A stretch of DNA of 15,139 nt from Coriobacteriaceae bacterium (lineage in GTDB: Bacteria; Actinomycetota; Coriobacteriia; Coriobacteriales; UBA8131): the NCBI GenBank assembly GCA_012515495.1, contig JAAYYH010000092.1:1-15139 (forward strand), read 5' to 3'. Of this stretch, positions 1 through 5,900 are shown piece after piece (position 1 is the stretch's first letter; every line of letters begins with the position of its first letter). A program made the position numbers and the translations under genes. Below the pieces are notes generated by a model. It did not search any database. It was not told the DNA's origin and worked only from the letters and a program-made list of their open reading frames with translations.

Positions 1-1
1 A

Positions 2-1030
2 TCGGTACCACTTAGCTTCTTTGCAGGCATCGGCGGGGCCTCACGCAACGGTATCCTGATCAAAGGCGGTAATTATCTTGAAGCCTTGAGTAAGGTTGAC
101 ACCGTGGTGTTCGATAAGACAGGCACTCTGACGCATGGTGCTTTCAAGGTCACGGGTGTTGCGCCAGCCGCTGGCTGGACCCGTGAGCAAATCTTAGATA
201 TCGCCGCGCATGCAGAGAGTTCTTCCACCCACCCCATCGCTGTCTCGTTGCGCAGTGCTCACGGGACCGAGATAGACCGAAGACGCATTGCAGCGTACGA
301 AGAGGTCGCCGGGCATGGAATAAGCGTTATGATAGACGACAAACCGGTGTTGATCGGCAACAGTAAGCTGATGCAAGCGGGCGCTATCCCCTATTCAGCG
401 CAAAGGGGCAGCGGTACCGTAGTCTACCTAGGTGTTGATGGCCTCTATGCCGGTCATATTCTGATATCTGACGAGTTACGGACTGAGGCCAAGCCGACGA
501 TCAGCGAACTCAGGCAATCTGGCGTAAGACAAATCCTGATGCTCACTGGTGACAATCAGGTTGCTGCCAAAATGATCTCTACTGCACTGAAGCTCGATGG
601 TTTCTTAGCCGAGCTGCTCCCCCATCAGAAAGTTGAACAACTGGAGGTTTTGCTAGAAAGCACAAGAGCACAAACTCACGCCATCAGCGGTGGTAAGCTG
701 GCCTTCGTTGGAGACGGAATAAACGACGCGCCGGTGCTGGCGAGAAGCGATGTCGGTATAGCGATGGGCAGCATGGGCTCCGATGCCGCCATAGAAGCCG
801 CTGATATCGTCTTGATGACTGATGAATTGCCCAAAATAGTTCAGGCCCTCCGCCTATCAAAGAAGACCATGCGCATCGTCTGGCAGAATATCATCTTCGC
901 CTTGGGTGCCAAATCAGTGGTGCTTGTACTTGGGGCCGCAGGTGTTGCCAGCATGTGGATGGCCGTATTCGCTGACGTAGGCGTGGCATTGTTGGCCACT
1001 ATCAACGCCATGCGCGCACTACGCGTGTAA
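2..1030 (+). CDS. Heavy-metal translocating P-type ATPase (P1B, Zn/Cd/Pb type), C-terminal part
   Basis: This is the C-terminal 342 residues of a metal-exporting P-type ATPase, cut by the left edge; the frame is open from base 2. It pumps soft divalent cations out of the cell at the cost of ATP. The window begins inside the segment that normally follows the CPx metal-binding motif (SVPLSFFAGIGGASRNG), so that motif lies just outside. Visible in order: phosphorylation motif DKTGTLT (Asp about residue 38), the P1B-specific HP dipeptide in SSTHPIA of the nucleotide-binding domain, TGDN, and GDGINDAPVLA of the hinge. Two membrane helices follow, with Lys in GAKSVVLVLG and Asp in FADVGVALLATINAMR; these match the Lys and Asp that mark ZntA/CadA-like Zn/Cd/Pb pumps. 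The gene ends normally after the last helix. A TTG at 86 could look like a start but lies inside the conserved domain. It is convergent with the FNT channel gene, with a 70-nt gap and no clear terminator. Exact metal is inferred. Confidence 0.95.
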   Translation, partial: SVPLSFFAGIGGASRNGILIKGGNYLEALSKVDTVVFDKTGTLTHGAFKVTGVAPAAGWTREQILDIAAHAESSSTHPIAVSLRSAHGTEIDRRRIAAYEEVAGHGISVMIDDKPVLIGNSKLMQAGAIPYSAQRGSGTVVYLGVDGLYAGHILISDELRTEAKPTISELRQSGVRQILMLTGDNQVAAKMISTALKLDGFLAELLPHQKVEQLEVLLESTRAQTHAISGGKLAFVGDGINDAPVLARSDVGIAMGSMGSDAAIEAADIVLMTDELPKIVQALRLSKKTMRIVWQNIIFALGAKSVVLVLGAAGVASMWMAVFADVGVALLATINAMRALRV

Positions 1031-1100
1031 TCAATCAGAGAGACTCTCGAATGAAACTCCCTGATGAAACTCTTGGCTTGATGCGATTCTCTTTAGGCCT

Positions 1101-1943
1101 TTACTTTTCTGTTGCGTCTTTCTTCTTGTGGAGGAAATACAGAAGAAGGCCAAGCGCTACACCGCCAACAACGTTGCCCAGCGTCACGGGAATCAGGTTG
1201 GAGAAGAAGCCTGCGATGTCAAGTGCCTGCATGCTTTGGGCAGAAATGCCATAGAGCTCGGTTGCCTTCTCGGCGAACACTGTGTTGCTTTTAGCTGCAA
1301 TGCCAGCGGATATGTAGTACATATTCGCAACGCTGTGCTCAAAACCCGAAAGCACGAATGCCATGATCGGGAAGAAGATAGCAAAGATCTTGCCTACGAC
1401 ATCGCGAGCTGCCATCGCGGCAACAACAGCAACGCAGACAAGGATATTGCACAGTATCGCAGAACCGAAAGCGGTCCAAAATGGTAAAGTAGCCTTTCCG
1501 AGGGCAACCTTGATGGTAAATGCTCCCAAGGCACCATCGGTGTACGAGTATTGGTTAGCAACAATCACCAATGCGACAATCAGGATAGAGCCGACCAGAT
1601 TGCCTATCCAGACAACCACGAGATTGCGCAACCAATGAATGGCCTTGATCTTCTTGTCAACCAACGCCTCGACCATCAGGCAGTTGCCCGTGAACAACTC
1701 ACCGCCAACAAGGACGATCATCATCAGTCCAACCGGAAAGACAAATCCGGCTATCAATCTGGCGAGACCGATATTGGGGACATCGTGCATAGCCAAAGAC
1801 GATGCACAGGCACCAAAGGCAATGAATGCTCCGGCGAGGATTGCCAGTAAGAACATCCTGACAAAGGGCAGGTTAGCCTTAGTGACACCACTGGCTATCG
1901 TCAGATCCGTGACCTCGCTAGGCGTATTGAATTTGTTTGACAC
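1101..1943 (-). CDS. Formate/nitrite transporter family channel (FocA/NirC-like)
   Basis: A pentameric inner-membrane channel of the FNT family carrying formate, nitrite or related small anions. The 280 residues have about six hydrophobic helices and the family signatures: GGELFTGN (Thr85 by the chosen start), SGFEHSVANMYY (His203, the counterpart of the central FocA histidine), and NLIPVTLGNVVGG near the C-terminus, ending in a charged HKKKDATEK tail. I chose GTG at 1943 because an AGGAG lies 5 nt upstream (1949-1953). An in-frame ATG at 1958 or TTG at 1979 would add 5 or 12 residues but have poorer ribosome sites. No pyruvate formate-lyase, nitrite reductase or formate dehydrogenase gene is next to it, so formate versus nitrite cannot be decided from context. 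The TTGGT-N4-ACCAG dyad at 1966-1979 just upstream loosely resembles a Crp/Fnr half-site pair, which would suit anaerobic control, but the match is weak. Confidence 0.93.
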   Translation of the reverse strand: MSNKFNTPSEVTDLTIASGVTKANLPFVRMFLLAILAGAFIAFGACASSLAMHDVPNIGLARLIAGFVFPVGLMMIVLVGGELFTGNCLMVEALVDKKIKAIHWLRNLVVVWIGNLVGSILIVALVIVANQYSYTDGALGAFTIKVALGKATLPFWTAFGSAILCNILVCVAVVAAMAARDVVGKIFAIFFPIMAFVLSGFEHSVANMYYISAGIAAKSNTVFAEKATELYGISAQSMQALDIAGFFSNLIPVTLGNVVGGVALGLLLYFLHKKKDATEK

Positions 1944-2015
1944 GTACACTCCTATCATTCTCAAGCTGGTATTGACCAAAGAACACCACTATTGCGATGC
2001 TATTGCCAATGAGAA

Positions 2016-2035
2016 CGCTCCCCATATGGGGAGCG
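2016..2035 (-). terminator. GC-rich hairpin ending the putative small RNA
   Basis: A perfect 20-bp palindrome: an 8-bp arm CGCTCCCC, an ATAT loop, and the matching arm. On the minus strand it is followed by TTCTC, a short and imperfect T-rich run. It comes directly after the closing stem of the structured RNA at 2040-2204 and about 70 nt before the FNT start, so it fits best as the terminator of that RNA. As a perfect dyad it could also be a protein operator. The weak T-tract lowers confidence in termination. Confidence 0.55.
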
Positions 2036-2039
2036 CCAG

Positions 2040-2204
2040 TTACCTCGTTCCCAAGCCGGAAGGATGAACCCACCTCAAAAGGTGGGCACCCGCACCATGT
2101 CTTTCAGCTTCCGCAACTCTGGAGGATACCTGTCCAACACAGTATATGGGCTCCCTGGTAGCGTATGTCGGTCCATCTAATAGACCGGACCCGGGAATGA
2201 GGCT
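2040..2204 (-). ncRNA. ssrS: Putative structured small RNA, candidate 6S RNA
   Basis: No convincing reading frame covers this segment, but the minus strand folds into a long rod. The ends pair: CCTCATTCCC (2202-2193) with GGGAACGAGG (2052-2043), one A-C mismatch, and the stem continues inward with G-U and G-C pairs to about 2188/2057. Inside are a 7-bp hairpin with a TTAGA loop (2187-2169), a CGC/ACCA stem against TGGTGCG, an apical hairpin in ATACTGT...ACAGGTAT, and a 7-bp hairpin CCCACCT-TTTG-AGGTGGG (2086-2069). A promoter lies upstream (TATACT and CTGAAA, 17-nt spacer) and a terminator hairpin directly downstream. Length of about 165-190 nt, a closing stem, an open central region with small hairpins and an apical stem are the layout of 6S RNA, which binds the RNA polymerase holoenzyme and lowers growth-phase transcription. 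The structure is seen by hand; the 6S identity is inference. Other possibilities are an undescribed small RNA or a cis-acting leader of the channel gene. Confidence 0.6.
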
Positions 2205-2210
2205 GATGAA

Positions 2211-2239
2211 AGTATAAACTAGAAAAAATTTTGTTTCAG
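2211..2239 (-). promoter_or_regulatory. Sigma-70-like promoter of the putative small RNA
   Basis: On the minus strand, CTGAAA (2239-2234, 4 of 6 matches to the -35 consensus) and TATACT (2216-2211, 5 of 6 to the -10 consensus) are 17 nt apart, with an AT-rich spacer. The predicted start near 2204 falls immediately before the closing stem of the structured RNA, which supports both calls. Confidence 0.6.
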
Positions 2240-2242
2240 GTC

Positions 2243-2271
2243 TTGACATTTGTGTTCTAAGGGTGTAGAAG
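2243..2271 (+). promoter_or_regulatory. Possible plus-strand promoter toward the flavoprotein gene
   Basis: A perfect TTGACA (2243-2248), then a 17-nt spacer and TAGAAG (2266-2271, 4 of 6). It is divergent from the small-RNA promoter only a few bases away. If used, it would give the flavoprotein gene at 2629 an untranslated leader of about 350 nt. Confidence 0.35.
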
Positions 2272-2307
2272 GTAGTTAAATGTACGTCTCTCTAGTGACT
2301 ATCAAAT

Positions 2308-2443
2308 ATGAGTAACATCAAATTTGAAGATGCATCTGGGAGGCGTACTTTCTTTGTACTACGGCACGATCCGATACTTCTTCATTAAACCCCAGGATAC
2401 ATCAGAACGAATCTTCAATGAGTGACATCAGGGATAGATGCAT
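2308..2443. repeat. Two copies of a bipartite motif in the flavoprotein leader
   Basis: ATGAGTAACATCA (2308-2320) and ATGAGTGACATCA (2418-2430) differ at one base. Each is followed by GATGCAT after 8 nt (2329-2335) or 6 nt (2437-2443). The copies are 110 nt apart and lie between the possible promoter and the flavoprotein start. They may be binding sites for a regulator such as the LuxR protein encoded downstream. The remainder of the 2250-2628 stretch holds no convincing gene. It does hold TCACCCT twice, 19 nt apart (2518-2524, 2537-2543), and the 9-bp inverted pair GTGACTATC (2295-2303) / GATAGTCAC (2532-2540). Confidence 0.4.
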
Positions 2444-2628
2444 GCCTGCTACCCGGCCATGTGTTCAAGCTCCCCTAGACGTCTCTTCTGTTCATAATCG
2501 GTACTACACACCAAAATCACCCTATAACCACGATAGTCACCCTGAATAAATGACGCCAGGCTTCCGCGCAGAATCTAGGCTTTTTGGAGCAATGGAGGAA
2601 AGCATTAGAGAAGTTGAAAGGAAGCATA

Positions 2629-4314
2629 ATGGATAAGAATATCGAAGTAGGACGTCGTGACTTTCTCAGAGGGTCCTTGGCTGTAGGCGCTGGACTGGTA
2701 TCGGTTGGCATGTTGGCTGGTTGTTCTCCCAAGGAGAAAGCCGCTCCCGCGGCTGCGAGCGGCAGCTCGATCAACTGGGATAAAGAGGTCGAATTCCTGG
2801 TCGTGGGCGCTGGAGGTTCTGTATGGGGAGCTCTTGCCGCTATCGACAAAGGCGCGACATCGGTGATGATCATCGAGAAAAGTGACCTCTTTGGTGGAAC
2901 CACTGCCCTCTCAGAGGGAATCACTTGGATACCGATGAACTACGTCATGGAGCAGGACGGACTGGAAGACAACCGTGAAGACGCCATCAAGTACATCAAA
3001 ACAGTGTCGCAGGGTGGTTCGACAGATGAGTTGATTGAATCATATGTCGATAACGCTCCCGAATTCATCAAGTGGACGCGTGACACCTACAATTTTGGCT
3101 GGGAGCGCTATTACGATTGGATCAATCAGGATTATTATCAGGTCGATGGTTATCGTGGACGCGGACGCGCCATCAATATCGATGCAACAGGAGCCGCCAA
3201 AGAGATCCTGGGCGAGGACTGGGTGAAACCCGAGAAACCATCCAATGGCCAGGCATATGAGCTCATCCGCTATGTCTGCGAGCAGAACAATGTCGAAATA
3301 CTATTCGGCACTGAGGGCAAGAGACTCTATAGAGATGAGAGCGGTGCTGTCATCGGCCTTCTGGCCGCACAAACTGATGGCACTGAGCTCAACATCAAAG
3401 CCAGCAAGGGCATACTGCTCGGCACCGGTGGCTTCGACTTCAACGATGATATGCGTAGGGAGTTCTTGCGTACACCATTCTTCGCCTCACGTCATGTCAC
3501 CACCAATACCGGAGACGGCCAGCGTATGGGTATGGCCATCGGCGCAGGTCTGGCGAACATGGCTGCGGTCTACGGCCAATGCTGTATGTTGCCACAAGGT
3601 GAATATGAAGGTATGCAGCGTGACGCTGCCTGGACCATTACCGACTCTTATCAGTTCCGCGGCAAACCCGGCGCTGTTGTTGTGAACCGTTATGGTAAGC
3701 GCATCGGTAATGAATCCACAGTCTACGCCAACTTCCAACGTTGCATGGAAGGTTGGGACTCACCAAACTTCAAGTTGCTGAACATCCCTGCTTACTTCAT
3801 CTGCGACTCGGAGTACACCAAGCACTACAAGCTGCCCAGCGCAACAGAAATTGGAGAGATTCCTGATTGGCTCGTCGTCGCAGACACCCTTGAAGACCTA
3901 GCCACGAAGCTGGAGATCGATCCTGCTGGTTTGACTGCGGAGATTACCGAGTTCAACGCCAATGCGGCAAACGGAGTCGATCCGAAATTCCATCGCGGTG
4001 AATTCAGCCACGATCAACACTCCGTCGCCGATATGACTCGCGACGACCTGACCAACAAGTGCCTGGCACCGCTCGCCACACCTCCGTTCTATGGCACTCG
4101 CTACTATCCCGCGAGCTTGGGTACGGCCGGTGGCTTGAAGATCAACGGTAAGGCACAAGTACTTGATGTCGAAGGTACTGCGATTCCAGGTCTCTATGCT
4201 TGCGGTTGTTGCGCCAGTTCTCCCTTTGGCGCTGGCTATGTTGGTGGAGGCGCGTGTGTTGGCTCGAGCAGCGTCATGGCCTGGTTGGCCGGTCGCGACG
4301 CCATGGAGGCTTAG
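2629..4314 (+). CDS. Tat-exported lipoprotein FAD-dependent oxidoreductase (FAD_binding_2; KSTD/fumarate reductase-like)
   Basis: A 561-residue flavoprotein that should act outside the cytoplasmic membrane. It starts with a twin-arginine signal (GRRDFLRG, Arg9-Arg10), a hydrophobic stretch and a lipobox ending at Cys32 (MLAGC). An Ala/Ser linker leads to the FAD-binding Rossmann segment (VVGAGGSVWGA, residues 58-68, with Glu83 as ribose ligand). Near the C-terminus, PPFYGTRYYPASLGTAGGL and IPGLYACG (519-526) match the FAD_binding_2 family and resemble 3-ketosteroid dehydrogenases more than classical fumarate reductase. There is no CXXCH heme motif, so electrons must come from a separate partner. 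The third glycine of GxGxxG is replaced by Val65. ATG 2629 is preferred: AAGGA lies 6 nt upstream and the signal starts correctly, whereas a TTG at 2584 would add 15 residues before the Tat motif. Such proteins serve as terminal reductases for organic electron acceptors in Eggerthellaceae. The substrate is unknown; the LuxR-type neighbour suggests inducible expression. Confidence 0.9.
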   Translation: MDKNIEVGRRDFLRGSLAVGAGLVSVGMLAGCSPKEKAAPAAASGSSINWDKEVEFLVVGAGGSVWGALAAIDKGATSVMIIEKSDLFGGTTALSEGITWIPMNYVMEQDGLEDNREDAIKYIKTVSQGGSTDELIESYVDNAPEFIKWTRDTYNFGWERYYDWINQDYYQVDGYRGRGRAINIDATGAAKEILGEDWVKPEKPSNGQAYELIRYVCEQNNVEILFGTEGKRLYRDESGAVIGLLAAQTDGTELNIKASKGILLGTGGFDFNDDMRREFLRTPFFASRHVTTNTGDGQRMGMAIGAGLANMAAVYGQCCMLPQGEYEGMQRDAAWTITDSYQFRGKPGAVVVNRYGKRIGNESTVYANFQRCMEGWDSPNFKLLNIPAYFICDSEYTKHYKLPSATEIGEIPDWLVVADTLEDLATKLEIDPAGLTAEITEFNANAANGVDPKFHRGEFSHDQHSVADMTRDDLTNKCLAPLATPPFYGTRYYPASLGTAGGLKINGKAQVLDVEGTAIPGLYACGCCASSPFGAGYVGGGACVGSSSVMAWLAGRDAMEA

Positions 4315-4346
4315 ACACAACTGAGATCAGCCAAGCTGAACGTATC

Positions 4347-4391
4347 AAGCGGTGAAACCGTATCGTCCCCCTCGAAACGGTTTCACCGCTT
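4347..4391 (+). terminator. Long inverted repeat: terminator of the flavoprotein gene, possibly also an operator
   Basis: AAGCGGTGAAACCGT (4347-4361) pairs perfectly over 15 bp with the arm at 4377-4391. The 15-nt loop contains an extra TCG/CGA pair. It sits 32 nt after the flavoprotein stop and is followed by a mixed pyrimidine stretch with short T runs, a weak rho-independent tail. The right arm covers the -35 area of the next promoter (TATAAT at 4407-4412), so a role as a protein binding site is also possible. Confidence 0.65.
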
Positions 4392-4406
4392 CTGCCTTTG
4401 TGCCTT

Positions 4407-4412
4407 TATAAT
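4407..4412 (+). promoter_or_regulatory. Perfect -10 hexamer for the LuxR-type gene
   Basis: TATAAT at 4407-4412 lies 29 nt before the ATG at 4441. The expected -35 region (4384-4389) is inside the right arm of the inverted repeat and does not resemble TTGACA, which suits an activated or regulated promoter. The ATG at 4411 is part of this hexamer and so is unlikely to be the translation start. Confidence 0.45.
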
Positions 4413-4440
4413 GGTCTGCAGACAGGTTTTCCTGAGAAAT

Positions 4441-5898
4441 ATGACAGATTCCTCTTTGAAACGGCATCAAGACATGGCCACTGCCAAAACCGGATCGGAC
4501 AGTACCTTCAGCTGGAGTGGCTTGAGAGTCGCCACTGGCTTTGGCCTTTACTTCGCCTGGGTCAGCATCGTCCACTATATCTATGTCTTTGGTGGACCTT
4601 CTCTGGGGCTTGGTACCGCCATCGCCGCGGCCGTATCGTTGGTCAGCATGCTCTTCTATGGTTGGGTCTTCGTACTTTACCGCAGGGGCAATTCCCTTCC
4701 CTATACGAGAAACCAGAACTATATCGTCTGCCTTGTAGCCATATTGGGAACCCTGAGCCTGGGTGTCACAGTATTGCAGTACTTCATCCCGTTGTTGATC
4801 GGCATCCCTGTCGCTTGGTTTAGAATGGCCTATGCTGAGCATTTCTCTGAAGCAGGTGGCCGAGGAACCTTAACCTTGGTTGGTTTAGCGTTTGCTATCT
4901 GCGCTGTGATCCTCATAGCGACGGTCTTCTTACCTGAGACTGCTGTGATGGCTATCTCTGTACTTGCTCCAATCGGCTGCACCCTATTATTGAACTCAGT
5001 CGGTGACGCAAAGACCAGGCGCGCGGAAAGCCACCGCTACAACACATCTGTCCACAATTACTGGAAGATCGCTGCGATGGCGTTCATTATCTCCGTGCTC
5101 TTCGATGTCACTGAGACACATTTGGTTTCTGGCGTTGAATCTTCGTTTGCCCTTGGATTGCCACTGGGTTTCTTATCTATCGCTGTTGTGGCACTCTCAA
5201 TCGGGCTGTTAACGCATAAACGCGGTGAGTTCAGGGAAACCACGCTGTTCATCGCGATGATCTGCTGTGCCTTATTGGGTGCGATCAGCTTTTTCCTTCG
5301 GCCCTTGATCACCGATGTCCAGCTCCTGATGGTAGTACAAACCCTGGGTGGCTATGGTTTTGTCACCATGTTGCTCGTTGCCTCGGCAAGCATTGTCAAA
5401 CAACGGAATATGCAGGCTGGTTTAGTCTTTGCCATAGTGCTCTGTTGCCAGCGTCTGGGTAATTCTGTGGGCGAAGTGATTGGATCAGGTATCATCGCGA
5501 TCTGGGGCTCTTCCCCGGCAGCATATGCAACTATCAGCATACTGACTGTCATCTCTTATGTATCGGTTTTCTTGATCTTCCTGCTGCAAGGGAAGAATCC
5601 ACTTCTAGCTCGCTTAGAACGCGTTGAGAACAATGAGGAGCTCCTCGATATCGATGACCCTGTAACCCAGACGCTGAACATTATTGCGCTACAGCATGGA
5701 TTGACACAACGCGAGATCGAGGTCTTCTTGTTGGCAGCAGACAACCGCTGCATGAAGGATATCGAGGAAGAATTGCATATCTCCAAGAATACCCTGAAAA
5801 CACATATGCAGCGGATATATCAGAAATTTGGCGTGCATGGTCGCCAGGAACTAATCGTGTTCCTCAAACAGCTGGCCGAGAAGCAAGGGCTACGCTAA
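4441..5898 (+). CDS. LuxR-family regulator with multi-helix membrane N-terminal domain
   Basis: A 485-residue protein of two parts. Residues of about 25-390 are strongly hydrophobic with roughly twelve predicted membrane helices and no known enzyme motif, as in the MFS-like sensor halves of LuxR proteins in Eggerthellaceae. The last 66 residues are a LuxR/GerE DNA-binding domain: GLTQREIEVF, then DIEEELHISKNTLKTHMQRI as the helix-turn-helix, then the YQKFGVHGRQELI tail. It should sit in the inner membrane, sense a small molecule and control transcription from there. It follows the flavoprotein gene in the same direction, so that gene is the natural target. ATG 4441 is chosen because the upstream ATG (4411) overlaps a perfect -10 hexamer. 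No start has a strong ribosome site, so ATG 4474 is not excluded. The stop is only 2 nt from the convergent aspS stop, with no room for a terminator between them. Confidence 0.9.
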   Translation: MTDSSLKRHQDMATAKTGSDSTFSWSGLRVATGFGLYFAWVSIVHYIYVFGGPSLGLGTAIAAAVSLVSMLFYGWVFVLYRRGNSLPYTRNQNYIVCLVAILGTLSLGVTVLQYFIPLLIGIPVAWFRMAYAEHFSEAGGRGTLTLVGLAFAICAVILIATVFLPETAVMAISVLAPIGCTLLLNSVGDAKTRRAESHRYNTSVHNYWKIAAMAFIISVLFDVTETHLVSGVESSFALGLPLGFLSIAVVALSIGLLTHKRGEFRETTLFIAMICCALLGAISFFLRPLITDVQLLMVVQTLGGYGFVTMLLVASASIVKQRNMQAGLVFAIVLCCQRLGNSVGEVIGSGIIAIWGSSPAAYATISILTVISYVSVFLIFLLQGKNPLLARLERVENNEELLDIDDPVTQTLNIIALQHGLTQREIEVFLLAADNRCMKDIEEELHISKNTLKTHMQRIYQKFGVHGRQELIVFLKQLAEKQGLR

Positions 5899-5900
5899 GA

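Noticed and set aside
1031..1100. GAGAG-A-CTCTC near 1038-1048 as a terminator between the convergent genes
   Set aside because: The loop would be one base, which cannot form a hairpin, and there is no T-tract.
1051..1254. 67-codon plus-strand ORF just after the metal ATPase, with a hydrophobic start
   Set aside because: Almost entirely antisense to the end of the FNT channel gene; the hydrophobic part is explained by the opposite coding strand and the ribosome site is poor.
2040..2249. 69-codon minus-strand ORF across the small-RNA region
   Set aside because: No family match, no ribosome site, and the segment is better explained by paired RNA structure.
2308..2546. Two short plus-strand ORFs (26 and 43 codons) starting at the repeated ATGAGT motif
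   Set aside because: No ribosome site before either ATG; the shared start reflects the DNA repeat, not related peptides.
2592..2636. 14-codon upstream ORF overlapping the flavoprotein start
   Set aside because: Its possible GGAG is only 2 nt from the ATG, too close for normal initiation.
4345..4842. 165-codon minus-strand ORF overlapping the inverted repeat and the start of the LuxR-type gene
   Set aside because: Charged, motif-free translation antisense to the membrane domain; no ribosome site.
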